Source of the DNA: an uncultured Succinivibrio sp.
GTDB lineage: Bacteria; Pseudomonadota; Gammaproteobacteria; Enterobacterales; Succinivibrionaceae
Direction of reading: 5' to 3'
Length of the DNA: 64,000 nucleotides
NCBI GenBank assembly: GCA_900770725.1
Contig: CAAGLL010000030.1
Span: 36,681-100,680, forward strand
The position numbers and the translations under genes were made by a program. The notes below the pieces were generated by a model that ran no database searches, was not told the DNA's origin, and worked only from the letters and a program-made list of their open reading frames with translations. Of the stretch, positions 45,302 through 54,001 are shown piece after piece. Numbering within the stretch: the first letter of the stretch is position 1; every line of letters begins with the position of its first letter.

Positions 45302-46573
45302 ATGAACAAAGCCATCAAAACCCTGACTTGCGCGGCCCTCGCAGCTGCCGTCTCCTTCGCGGTCAGCTCCCAGGCCAACGCCGAGGATGCCATCGCTGGC
45401 ATCAACGCCTCCGAGGTGAAGGGTACCATCACCTACTACACCAACCGCACCGATCTGGTGGAGAACGGCACTTTCGACCGCTACGAGAAGGAGTTCAAGA
45501 AGCTCTACCCTAATGTCGAGAAGGTCAAGGTCATAGGATTCGCCGACTACCAGGGCGGCCTGCGCCCCCGCATGAACACCGGCGACTACGGCGACATCGT
45601 GCTGATCCTGCCTTCCGTCCCGTCCCAGCAGTACGCCAACTTCTACGAGCCGCTCAACGGCATGTACAAGCCTGACGACATCTACTTCTACGACACCTGG
45701 GCCGACAAGGACAAGGTCTACGGCATCTCGATGGGCAACTCCGTCGAAGGCCTCGTCTACAACAAGAAGGTGCTCGCCGACGCCGGCGTCTCGGTGCCCA
45801 TCAAGACCGTGACCGACTTCTTCAACGCCTGCAAGAAGATCAAGGCCAAGGGCAAGATCCCGTTCTACGTCAACTTCGGCGCCCAGTGGCCGCTCCAGCA
45901 GTACGACAAGTACCCGCTCGTGATCGCCGGCGACGCGAACGTCTACGAGGACATGCTCAACCAGGACAAGGCCTTCTCCGGCGACACCGCCTACCACAAG
46001 TCCCTGGCCTTCCTGAAGAAGGTCATCACCGAGGGCTACACCGAGAAGGATCTGATGACCAACTCCTGGGAGGACTCCAAGAACACCTTCGCCAAGGGCA
46101 ATGCCGGCATGTTCTACCTGGGCAACTGGGTCATCCCCCAGTTTGAGGAGCGCGGCGCCAAGTCCGAGGACATCGGCTTCATGCCGATCCCGGGCGACGA
46201 CTCCGGCGTGCTGAAGGCCCAGATGAACCACGACTGGGGCTACGCAATCTCCAAGTTCTCCAAGAACAAGGAGACCGCCAAGGCCTACCTCAAGTTCCTG
46301 CTTGAGAAGTCCGACTTCGACAAGATCGCAGGCTTCATCCCGACCCTCGTGAAGAAGGAGCCGGCCGTGCCGCAGCTCAACGAGTACTTAGGCTACAAGC
46401 CTGAGATCATCACCACCCCTGTGAACTCCACCAAGTTCATCGAGGTCACCAACCGCTCCAAGATCGACTTCTACTCGGGCGGGTACATCCAGGACGTCAT
46501 GACCGCCTCCGACTTCAACGAGGCCCTCGAGAAGCTCGATGCCCGCTGGAACCGCGCAAGGGGAGGGAAGTAA
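45302..46573 (+). CDS. Family 1 extracellular sugar-binding protein (orphan ABC component)
   Basis: A 423-residue periplasmic binding protein. A signal peptide of 27 residues ends at SQANA-EDA. It shows GTITYYTNRTDLVENGTFDRYEKEFKKLYPNVEKVKV and the central EGLVYNKKVLADAGV, FAKGNAGMFYLGNW of family 1 oligosaccharide-binding proteins. No permease or ATPase gene follows; a terminator comes next. It shares operators with the mannanase, so mannooligosaccharides are the probable ligand, with the membrane subunits encoded elsewhere. Confidence 0.92.
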   Translation: MNKAIKTLTCAALAAAVSFAVSSQANAEDAIAGINASEVKGTITYYTNRTDLVENGTFDRYEKEFKKLYPNVEKVKVIGFADYQGGLRPRMNTGDYGDIVLILPSVPSQQYANFYEPLNGMYKPDDIYFYDTWADKDKVYGISMGNSVEGLVYNKKVLADAGVSVPIKTVTDFFNACKKIKAKGKIPFYVNFGAQWPLQQYDKYPLVIAGDANVYEDMLNQDKAFSGDTAYHKSLAFLKKVITEGYTEKDLMTNSWEDSKNTFAKGNAGMFYLGNWVIPQFEERGAKSEDIGFMPIPGDDSGVLKAQMNHDWGYAISKFSKNKETAKAYLKFLLEKSDFDKIAGFIPTLVKKEPAVPQLNEYLGYKPEIITTPVNSTKFIEVTNRSKIDFYSGGYIQDVMTASDFNEALEKLDARWNRARGGK

Positions 46574-46626
46574 CCTACAGCTTGACGGCTTCATGAAATC
46601 CCTTAAATCGCATGATTAGCGAGCTT

Positions 46627-46661
46627 CCGGATCCGCAGCCCCATAGCGGATCCGGCTTTTT
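46627..46661 (+). terminator. Terminator of the binding-protein gene
   Basis: CCGGATCCGC (46627-46636) pairs with GCGGATCCGG (46646-46655), then CTTTTT. A second hairpin, AGCCCCGCAGGA/TCCTGCGGGGCT (46686-46713) with TTTC, follows 25 bases on. Confidence 0.9.
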
Positions 46662-46821
46662 AGCCTGAGGGATTGCCTAAGCAAGAGCCCCGCAGGAGCG
46701 ATCCTGCGGGGCTTTCTGCGCCCGTCTCAAGCGCGTGCGCGCGATCACCGCTAAATCGCCAAGGCTCATTTAGGATCACTCTTGCGGCAATGTCTGCCTG
46801 GATTCAAGGAGGAGAGACGGG

Positions 46822-47430
46822 ATGGCCATGACCGAGAAGGAAAAGATGCTCAAGGGCTTGCTCTATGACGCCAACAACGATCAGGAGCTTTGCGCCGAGC
46901 GCCTCGTTGCAGCCGACAAGTGCTTTGAGTACAACTCCCTCAAGCCCTCTGACAAGGAAGGGCGCGGGAGGATCATCAGGAAGCTCTTCAAGCGAACCGG
47001 CAGGAACTTCATGCTGATCTCGCCTTTCTACTGCGACTACGGCTCCAACATCTCCATAGGCGAGAACTTCTTTTCAAACTACAACCTCGTGATCCTCGAC
47101 CCGGTCGCGGTGACCTTCGGGGACAACGTCTTCATCGCCCCAAACTGCGGCTTCTACGCCGCAGGGCACCCCATCGACTTTGAAAGGCGCAACGCAGGGC
47201 TCGAGTACGCCTGGCCCATAACCGTGGGCGACAACGTCTGGTTTGGCGGCGGCGTTCACGTTCTGCCGGGAGTCACCATCGGCAGCAATGTCGTGATCGG
47301 CGCAGGCAGCGTCGTGGTCCATGACATCCCGTCCAACAGCGTCGCGGTCGGAAACCCCTGCAAGGTGATCCGTGCGATCACCGACGCGGATCTCAAGCGC
47401 GACTACGCGTGGCGCCATCCTGTGGCTTGA
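46822..47430 (+). CDS. Sugar O-acetyltransferase (maltose/galactoside acetyltransferase family)
   Basis: A 202-residue left-handed beta-helix acetyltransferase. It has the N-terminal mac domain (MLKGLLYDANNDQELCAERLVA), the hexapeptide repeats from residue 75, the catalytic histidine in FYAAGHPID, and the C-terminal GAGSVVVHDIPSNSVAVGNPCKVIR. AGGAGGAG ribosome site. It transfers acetyl from CoA to non-metabolised sugars. It stands alone between a terminator and the asparaginase gene. Confidence 0.93.
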   Translation: MAMTEKEKMLKGLLYDANNDQELCAERLVAADKCFEYNSLKPSDKEGRGRIIRKLFKRTGRNFMLISPFYCDYGSNISIGENFFSNYNLVILDPVAVTFGDNVFIAPNCGFYAAGHPIDFERRNAGLEYAWPITVGDNVWFGGGVHVLPGVTIGSNVVIGAGSVVVHDIPSNSVAVGNPCKVIRAITDADLKRDYAWRHPVA

Positions 47431-47673
47431 GATGGAACAGCTCATCAGGTTTGAAAGAAAGGCGGGGCCTGCTGCTTGCAAGGTTTGCACCGCCTGACGC
47501 TGCAGGATGGCCCGGCGTCAAGGGGCAGGGTGGCAGACCTGATGAGCAGGCCCGCTTCCAAATGCTGCAAGGCAGCAGAGCAGTGCTTGCGCAAACCTGA
47601 TGGGCAGGATGGCGCAAGCCAAGCGAGCAGGGCGTCCCAAACCTGGCGGTCAAAATCAACAAACCAGGGAACA

Positions 47674-47699
47674 GAAGGCCCGGCGATCGCCGGGCCTTC
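47674..47699. terminator. Perfect palindromic hairpin after the asparaginase gene
   Basis: A 26-bp perfect palindrome beginning GAAGGCCCGGCG and ending CGCCGGGCCTTC. It lies 18 bases past the asparaginase stop on the minus strand. The space from 47431 holds no gene. Confidence 0.75.
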
Positions 47700-47717
47700 A
47701 TCGTCTTCAAGCCTTAA

Positions 47718-48806
47718 TCAGTACTTGTCGAACATCTCCTGGATCTTCTTGGGAGCGCTGGTCTGGGTCAGCGCCAGCTGGAGCAGGATGCGCGCCTTCT
47801 GCGGGTTCAAGTTGTCCGCGGTCACGCAGTCCTTCCACTGCTGCGCGGCATCGACGAAGCCGCTGCCGGTGCGGTTGGAGCGCACGACCACCACGCCTTT
47901 GGCGATGGCCTTCTCAAGTGCGGGGTAGGTGTCCTTGTGGATGGAGCCCATGCCCGAGCCGGCGCTCACAATGCCCTTGGCGTCGGCCGCGACCGCCGCG
48001 TCAGCCATCACGCCGTCGTCGCTCACATGGGTGTAGATGATGTCAACGCGCGGCAGCTTGTCGAGCTTTGAGACGTCAAACGGGGTCTTGGTGGTGTGCT
48101 CCCTCTCGATTTGCCTGTAGTAGCGCACCTTGCCGCCGGTGATCATGCCGACCGCGCCGACCTCAGGCGATGAGAAGGTCTGCAGCGAGGCGGTGTTGGT
48201 CTTGGTGTTGGCGCGGGCTGCGTTGATGGTGTCGTTGAGGGCCACCAGCACGCCGCGGCCCTTGGACTCAGGATCGGTTGCAACGCGCACGGCGTCCAGG
48301 AGGTTCATCGGGCCGTCAGCGGAGATCGCTGTGGCAGGGCGCATCGCGCCGACCATGACCACCGGCTTGTCGCTCTTCACCACGAGGTTCAGAAAGTAGG
48401 CGGTCTCCTCTAGCGTGTCGGTGCCGTGGGTTATGACGACGCCGGTCACGTCGTCGCGCTTTAGGAGCTCGTTGATGCGCTTTGCAAGCTTGAGCCAGAT
48501 GTCCGTGGTCATGTCCTGCGAGCCGATGTTGGCGATCTGCTCGCCCTCGATCTTCGCGTAGTCCTTCATCCGGGGGACCGCATCGATGAGCGTCTAGACG
48601 CCGAGGGCTCCTGCCTTGTATCCGGTGGTCTGGGTTGCGGACTTGGCAGCGCCCGCGATGGTGCCGCTGGTTGCGAGGATGTAGACGGTGCCTTTAGCCT
48701 GCTGCTGCTCGGCGAAGGCTGCAGGGGAGGTGAGGGCGGCTGCGATGGGGGCGGTGATGATGGCGGTTGCCAGGGCGGCGGCTACGAGCGACTTTCTGAA
48801 GATCAT
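47718..48806 (-). pseudogene. ansB: Periplasmic L-asparaginase II with an in-frame amber codon
   Basis: The frame runs 363 codons and aligns from start to end with type II asparaginase, but codon 71 is TAG (48594-48596), just after TGYKAGALGV, where E. coli AnsB has a Glu codon (VENLVNAVP); GAG to TAG is one change. No frameshift is involved. Everything else is intact: signal peptide MIFRKSLVAAALATAI...AFA, catalytic threonines in ATSGTIAG and THGTDTLEET, AMRPATAISADGP, and the final LNPQKARILLQLALTQT. A restart at the Met nine codons after the stop would lose the first catalytic threonine. This is either a recent nonsense mutation, a sequence error, or a read-through codon. Confidence 0.88.
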
Positions 48807-49032
48807 GGCGTTATTTCTTGAAAGCTTGTAGATGGATTGGTCTTTGCGATCGCCAGTCCATCGTATTGCCGCAGCAGGGCTTGACGGCGCCTTGTGCCAA
48901 GGCAGGGCTTCCTAGGCGGCGTTTCAACTCATTTAGTGCGTGATTGCACTGCCGTTGACGCCAGCCCATCCACTGTCGCCGCGTTCCCGCTCCGCCAATT
49001 TGCTTCAATCCGCCCCAGCTTGTCTGCTTTTC
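48807..49032. other. Intergenic region between ansB and the TRAP operon
   Basis: No gene is visible. It holds the leftward ansB promoter and leads into the operator array beginning at 49033. Confidence 0.4.
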
Positions 49033-49147
49033 TGACAAGCGCTTATCATTCATCATTCAAGTTTCTGACAAGGTGATGTCAATACTGTGATCGCCCTCTG
49101 ATATTTGCTTGTCATTATTTTCTATCCTTCGTGACAAACACATGTCA
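49033..49147. promoter_or_regulatory. Array of four 16-bp inverted-repeat operators at exact 33-bp spacing
   Basis: Sites TGACA-AGCGCT-TATCA (49033), TGACA-AGGTGA-TGTCA (49066), TGATA-TTTGCT-TGTCA (49099) and TGACA-AACACA-TGTCA (49132) share the pattern TGACA-N6-TGTCA. Start-to-start distances are 33, 33 and 33 bases, about three helical turns, so all sites face one side of the helix. They lie immediately upstream of the TRAP small permease. The RpiR-family gene at the far end of the operon is a candidate binding protein. Confidence 0.85.
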
Positions 49148-49167
49148 TGCATCCGAGGTCAATTCAC

Positions 49168-49665
49168 ATGCAAGCAATCATGTCAGGCATATCCAAGGCG
49201 CTCGACGGCTTCGTCGTGGCGCTCTTGGTGGTGATGTCGCTGCTGGTGATCGTAAACGTCGCCCTGCGCTTCCTCTTCAACTCAAGCATCGTGATGAGCG
49301 AGGAAGTCTCCCGCTTCATCTTCGTGTGGGTGGTCTACGTGGGTTCCATCATCGCGATGCGCGATGACGACCACATCTACGTGGACTTCATCCGCAAGAA
49401 GATGCCCAAGGGCCTGCAGAAGTTCCTCATCGTGTTCGTGAACCTCGCGATGCTGCTGTGCTGCCTGCTGTTCCTCAAGGGCAGCATCGAGCTCACCTCC
49501 ATCAACATGTCAGACCACAGCCCGGTCGCAGGCGTGCCCATGGGCTACGTCTACGCGGCAGGCGCCGTCGGCAGCGCGGGCATGGCGATAGTCATCGTGC
49601 TCAGGCTCATCGGCTTCTTCACGCGCGGGTTCGACCAGGCGCTCCAGGGCAAGGTTGCGGGGTGA
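49168..49665 (+). CDS. TRAP transporter small permease (DctQ type)
   Basis: A 165-residue membrane protein with four helices. It contains LFNSSIVMSEEVSRFIFVWVVYVGS, the DctQ signature (usual form W.EE..R..f.W..f.G). The start at 49168 follows GAGG at 9 bases; an ATG at 49147 overlaps the last operator and is less likely. Works with the DctM-type gene five bases downstream in ion-driven uptake of a carboxylate. Confidence 0.9.
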   Translation: MQAIMSGISKALDGFVVALLVVMSLLVIVNVALRFLFNSSIVMSEEVSRFIFVWVVYVGSIIAMRDDDHIYVDFIRKKMPKGLQKFLIVFVNLAMLLCCLLFLKGSIELTSINMSDHSPVAGVPMGYVYAAGAVGSAGMAIVIVLRLIGFFTRGFDQALQGKVAG

Positions 49666-49670
49666 CCTAA

Positions 49671-50948
49671 ATGACAGTTGCAATCTTCCTGGCGATCCTG
49701 CTCACCTCCGTCATCATCGGCATCCCCATCGCCTTCTCGCTGCTCATGTGCGGCCTGGGGCTGATGTGGTACCTCGACATGTTCGACCCGCAGATCGTCG
49801 CGCAGTCGCTCATCAACGGCGCCGACAACTTCACTCTGCTGGCGATCCCGTTCTTCGTGTTCGCAGGCGACGTGATGAACGTCGGCGGCATGGCCAAGCG
49901 CCTCGTTGACCTGCCGATGAAGCTCGTCGGCCACAAGGCAGGCGGCCTGGGCTACGTCGTGATCATCGCTGCGGTGATCATGGCCTCGCTCTCAGGATCT
50001 CCTGCTGCCGACACCGCCGCCATCGCCGCGATCATGTTCCCGATGATGTCGAGCGCCGGCTACCCCAAGGAGGGCTCGGTGGGCCTCATCGCCTCAGGCG
50101 GCATCATCGCCCCGATCATCCCTCCCTCGATCCCGTTCATCGTCATCGGCGTGACTGCCTCGGTGTCCATATCCCAGCTCTTCTTAGCCGGCATCGTCCC
50201 GGGCGTGCTCATGGGCGTGACGCTGTGCCTCGTCTGGAGCTTCCGCGCCCGCAAGTTCGCCGCGGCCAAGAAGGCCACCGGCGCTGAGATCTGGGCCTCC
50301 TTCAAGTCAAGCGTCTGGGCGCTGATGCTCCCGGTGATCATCATCGGCGGCTTCAAGACCGGCGTGTTCACCCCGACCGAGGCTGGCGCCATCGCCTCCG
50401 TCTACGCGCTCTTGGTCTCGATCTTCGTGTACCGCGAACTCACGCTCAAGTCCATCTACAGGTGCCTGCTCAACACCGTCAAGACCACCGCCGTGATCAT
50501 GCTGATGGTCGCCGCGGCCCAGGTCTCGGCCTACCTCATGACCGTCGCCGATCTGCCGCTGATGGTCACCGAGCTCTTGAAGCCCATGATCGGCCACCCG
50601 ACCCTCCTGATGGCCCTGATCCTGGTCCTCCTGCTCGTCATGGGCATGGTGCTCGACCTCATCCCGATCGTGCTCATCCTCGTGCCGGTGCTGATGCCGC
50701 TCGTGCAGGCCGCCGGGATCAACGAGATCTACTTCTGCGTGATGTTCATCATCTGCTGCGCCATCGGCCTCATCACCCCGCCCGTGGGCAACGTGCTCAA
50801 CGTGGTCTCGAGCGTGACCCGCGTGCCGTTCGAGCGCTCGGCCGCCGGCATCCTGCCGTACGCCGGGGCCCTCGCGGTGCTGATGTTCCTCATGCTCATC
50901 TTCCCTGAGATCATCATCGGGCCGCTCGAGTTCATGACCGGGAAGTAA
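49671..50948 (+). CDS. TRAP transporter large permease (DctM type)
   Basis: A 425-residue polytopic membrane protein. Conserved DctM blocks include LAIPFFVFAGDVMN, MASLSGSPAADTAAIAAIMFPMM, and GGIIAPIIPPSIPFIVIGV, and the late GLITPPVGNVLNVV. Twelve or so helices. It is the transport channel of the TRAP system and is the middle gene of dctQ-dctM-dctP. Confidence 0.94.
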   Translation: MTVAIFLAILLTSVIIGIPIAFSLLMCGLGLMWYLDMFDPQIVAQSLINGADNFTLLAIPFFVFAGDVMNVGGMAKRLVDLPMKLVGHKAGGLGYVVIIAAVIMASLSGSPAADTAAIAAIMFPMMSSAGYPKEGSVGLIASGGIIAPIIPPSIPFIVIGVTASVSISQLFLAGIVPGVLMGVTLCLVWSFRARKFAAAKKATGAEIWASFKSSVWALMLPVIIIGGFKTGVFTPTEAGAIASVYALLVSIFVYRELTLKSIYRCLLNTVKTTAVIMLMVAAAQVSAYLMTVADLPLMVTELLKPMIGHPTLLMALILVLLLVMGMVLDLIPIVLILVPVLMPLVQAAGINEIYFCVMFIICCAIGLITPPVGNVLNVVSSVTRVPFERSAAGILPYAGALAVLMFLMLIFPEIIIGPLEFMTGK

Positions 50949-51005
50949 AGAAAGAGTTTTCAACCAATCAACAACCAGTTAATGCAAACATCAATGGAGA
51001 CAACC

Positions 51006-51992
51006 ATGAACAAGACTTTCAAGATCCTCGCAGCCGCCGCCGCAGTCCTCGCCTTCGCCTCGACCGCCTCAAACGCCAAGACCATACTGCGCTTCGGCAC
51101 CGACGTCTCGGTGCAGAACACCCAGGGCCAGGGCGCCAAGCACTTTGCCGAGCTCGTCAAGGAGCGCTCCAAGGGCAACATCGAGGTAAAGGTCTACTTC
51201 GACAGCACCCTGGGCAACACCATGTCCCTGATCTCCGGCGCCCGCGGCGGCACCCTCGACATCGCGATGGTCGGCAGCTCCAACGTCAGCGGCCTGGCCC
51301 CGCAGCTTGCCGTGCTCGACATCCCGTTCATCTTCAAGGACAAGGCCCACGCCTACCGCGCACTCGACGGCGAGGTGGGGCAGAAGCTGATGGCAACCCT
51401 CGAGGACAAGAACCTCAAGGGCCTGGCCTTCTTCGAGAACGGCTTCCGCAACATCACCAACAGCAAGAAGCCGATCGTCGAGCCTGACGACGTGAAGGGC
51501 CTCAAGATCCGCGTGCCGCAGAGCTCGATGCTGGTCGAGACCTTCAAGGCCTTAGGCGCCAACCCGGTGCCGATGGCCTTCGGCGAGCTCTACACCGCGA
51601 TGGAGACCGGCGCCATCGACGCCCAGGATCACCCGATCTCCACCCTCTACGCCGGCAAGTTCTACGAGATCCAGAAGTACCTCTCGATGACCCGCCACGC
51701 CTACACCGCGGTCACCGTCATCATGAACAAGAAGAAGTTCGACAAGCTCTCTGCCGATGATCAGAAGCTCCTGCTCGACTGCGCCCATGAGTCGGCCGTC
51801 TTCCAGCGCGATCTCAACTCCAAGCAGGAGGACACCATGATCGAGGAGATGAAGAAGACCGGCATCCAGGTCAACGACAACGTCGACGCCAACGCCTTCG
51901 TCGAGAAGACCAAGGACGTCCGCAAGATCTTCACCGACCAGAACGGCGACGAGTTCGTCAAGGCGATCGACGCGCTGCGCGACGCCAAGTAA
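51006..51992 (+). CDS. TRAP transporter periplasmic binding protein (DctP type)
   Basis: A 328-residue secreted protein. The signal peptide ends near ASNA-KTI. The DctP pattern ILRFGTDVSVQNTQGQGAKHFAELVKERSKGNIEVKVY is followed by the ligand-arginine region LKIRVPQSSMLVETFKALGANPVPMAFGELYTAMETGAIDAQDHP. GGAG precedes the start at 51006. It delivers a carboxylate (likely a sugar acid or hydroxy acid) to the DctQM channel. Confidence 0.94.
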   Translation: MNKTFKILAAAAAVLAFASTASNAKTILRFGTDVSVQNTQGQGAKHFAELVKERSKGNIEVKVYFDSTLGNTMSLISGARGGTLDIAMVGSSNVSGLAPQLAVLDIPFIFKDKAHAYRALDGEVGQKLMATLEDKNLKGLAFFENGFRNITNSKKPIVEPDDVKGLKIRVPQSSMLVETFKALGANPVPMAFGELYTAMETGAIDAQDHPISTLYAGKFYEIQKYLSMTRHAYTAVTVIMNKKKFDKLSADDQKLLLDCAHESAVFQRDLNSKQEDTMIEEMKKTGIQVNDNVDANAFVEKTKDVRKIFTDQNGDEFVKAIDALRDAK

Positions 51993-52013
51993 GCCTGAGG
52001 CCTTGCATCAAGG

Positions 52014-52040
52014 AGGGAGGGCTCCGGCCCTCCCTTGTTC
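52014..52040 (+). terminator. Stem-loop after the DctP gene
   Basis: AGGGAGGGC (52014-52022), loop TCCG, GCCCTCCCT (52027-52035), then TGTTCTC. It separates the binding-protein gene from the dehydrogenase and resembles the hairpins after the other binding-protein genes. Confidence 0.7.
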
Positions 52041-52065
52041 TCTAAAGCTTTTGAAGGGCAAGAAC

Positions 52066-52998
52066 ATGGACAGCAAAAGGATACTGACGGTCGTCAAGCT
52101 CAACCCCAAGGTCAAGGAGTACCTGGACTCCAAGGGCTACGAGGTAGTGGGCGAGGACGGCATCGGCGACGGCAAGGGCATCGAGATCGTGATGTCCAGC
52201 GGCAAGGGCAAGGTGCCCAAGGCCCTCATGGACCGCCTCCCCGATCTCAAGATGATCGACAACTTCGGCGTGGGCTACGACGGGGTTGATGTTGCAGAGT
52301 GCCGCGCCCGCGGCATCGGGATCTGCGTGACGGCAGGCGTGCTCACCGAGGACGTGGCGGATCTGGGCGTGGCGCTTGCGCTCGCGCTCTGCCGCAAGAT
52401 CCCGCAGTCGGACGCCTTCGTGCGCTGCGGAAGCTACGGCGAGGGGCTCAAGCCCAAGCAGGGCGCCAAGCTCTCGGGCAAGCGCGCGGGCATCGCGGGG
52501 CTTGGCCGCATCGGGCACGCGCTGGCGCAGAGGCTTGCGGCCTTCAACATGCAGATCTCCTACTTTGACGCCTACGCAAGCGAGCCCAGGTACCAGAAGA
52601 TGCCGGATCTCGAATCGCTTGCGCGCGGGTGCGACATCCTCTTCATCTGCGCCGCGGCAACCCCGAAGAACCACAACATGGTCGACGCCAAGGTGCTCAC
52701 CGCCCTTGGGCCATCTGGCATGCTCGTGAACATCGCCCGCGGCTCGCTTGTGGATGAGAAGGCGCTTTGCGATGCGGTCACCTCGGGCGCCATCGCAGGC
52801 GCTGCGCTTGACGTCTACGCAAGCGAGCCCAACGTGCCCAAGGCGCTCATCGCCTCGGACCGCACCGTGCTCACGCCGCACATCGCGAGCAACACGAAGG
52901 AGACGAGGGAGCTCATGGCGGACACTGTCATCTCCAACCTCAAGGCCTTCGAGGAGCGCCGGGAGCTTGTGAACAACGCACTTGCGTCGCGCAGGTAG
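52066..52998 (+). CDS. D-isomer-specific 2-hydroxyacid dehydrogenase (glyoxylate/hydroxypyruvate reductase-like)
   Basis: A 310-residue NAD(P)-dependent dehydrogenase. Rossmann loop GLGRIGHALAQ, FICAAATPKNHNM, the catalytic Arg in NIARGSLVDEKAL, and catalytic His in TPHIASNT. Start at 52066 with AAGGGCAAG upstream. It is downstream of the TRAP genes and 32 bases before the RpiR regulator, so it probably acts on the imported hydroxy or keto acid. Not a recent copy of the dehydrogenase at 3676. Confidence 0.92.
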   Translation: MDSKRILTVVKLNPKVKEYLDSKGYEVVGEDGIGDGKGIEIVMSSGKGKVPKALMDRLPDLKMIDNFGVGYDGVDVAECRARGIGICVTAGVLTEDVADLGVALALALCRKIPQSDAFVRCGSYGEGLKPKQGAKLSGKRAGIAGLGRIGHALAQRLAAFNMQISYFDAYASEPRYQKMPDLESLARGCDILFICAAATPKNHNMVDAKVLTALGPSGMLVNIARGSLVDEKALCDAVTSGAIAGAALDVYASEPNVPKALIASDRTVLTPHIASNTKETRELMADTVISNLKAFEERRELVNNALASRR

Positions 52999-53030
52999 TA
53001 AGATCCGCGGCAGGTTTGGAGGACAGGATC

Positions 53031-53912
53031 ATGATGGAGCAGGGCGCCACGCGCGCATTGTCTGAGGCGGCCGCCGCGATGCCGCTCTTCTCGCTCAACT
53101 CGCGCAGCCTCAGCGCCTCGGACATCGGGATCGCCAACTACATCGCGCAGAACCCTTCAGAGGTCCAGACGCTCACCATCTCCGAGCTTGCCGCGCGCAC
53201 CGAGGTCTCCGAGGCCACCATCTCGCGCTTTTGCCGCAAGATCGGATTGAACGGGGTGCAGAGCCTCAAGCTCGCGCTTGCAGGCTCCCAGGCCGGGGCC
53301 GACGCCGACATCGCCTCAGGCAAGATCACCAAGTCCGACGACTGCCGCAGCCTCATGCGCAAGGTCTTCTCGAACATCGTGCGCGGGCTCGAGTCCACCG
53401 AGGAGGTGCTCGATCCCGATGCGGTGGAGAAGGCGGCGCAGCTCATCGCCGCAACGCCGAGGCTCCTCGTATTCGGGTTTGGCACCTCGGGCACCATCTG
53501 CCGCGACATCGCCATCCGCTTCGTGCGCTTTGGCATGTCCACCGAGCTCATCACCGACGCCCACCAGCAGGGCACCGTGGCAGGCGCGCTGAACGACCGC
53601 GCGGTGGTCTTCGTGGTGTCAAACTCCGGAAGCTCGGTAGATCTCATCCGCTCTGCGAAGATGGCCAAGAAGTGCGGCGCGAAGATCATCCTTCTCACCG
53701 CCCACCGGCAGTCGCCGCTCTCCAAGCTCGCTGACGTTGTGCTCATGGGAACCGGGCCTGAGATGGCGCACTTTGGCGAGGCCACCAACGTCAGGCTCGT
53801 CTTCCTCGCGATCATCGACGTGCTCTACGCGAGGCTCTCGCTTCTGCTTGAGGACAAGTACCGCCACAACCTCCAGGGCATGCGCGAGGCGATGGCAGAG
53901 CTCAAGTGCTGA
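53031..53912 (+). CDS. RpiR/MurR-family regulator (HTH + SIS)
   Basis: A 293-residue regulator. The N-terminal HTH_6 domain (about 25-85) contains LTISELAARTEVSEATISRFCRKIGLNG. The C-terminal SIS domain (about 130-270) contains LVFGFGTSGTICRDIAIRFVRFG and VVSNSGSSVDLIRSAKMAKKCGAKIILLT. GGAGGA precedes the start. Last gene of the TRAP operon and followed by a terminator. It is a plausible binder of the four-site operator array upstream of that operon. Confidence 0.92.
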   Translation: MMEQGATRALSEAAAAMPLFSLNSRSLSASDIGIANYIAQNPSEVQTLTISELAARTEVSEATISRFCRKIGLNGVQSLKLALAGSQAGADADIASGKITKSDDCRSLMRKVFSNIVRGLESTEEVLDPDAVEKAAQLIAATPRLLVFGFGTSGTICRDIAIRFVRFGMSTELITDAHQQGTVAGALNDRAVVFVVSNSGSSVDLIRSAKMAKKCGAKIILLTAHRQSPLSKLADVVLMGTGPEMAHFGEATNVRLVFLAIIDVLYARLSLLLEDKYRHNLQGMREAMAELKC

Positions 53913-53936
53913 CTGGCAGCGCCGTGCGATCCACCG

Positions 53937-53968
53937 GGGCCCCCATGAAGGGGCCCCATTGTTTTGGA
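53937..53968 (+). terminator. Terminator of the TRAP operon
   Basis: GGGGCCCC, a CATGAA loop and GGGGCCCC form an 8-bp stem followed by ATTGTTTT. It lies about 25 bases after the RpiR gene. Confidence 0.8.
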
Positions 53969-54001
53969 CCGCTCGCGTCATGGCGCGATATAGTTCATTC
54001 C

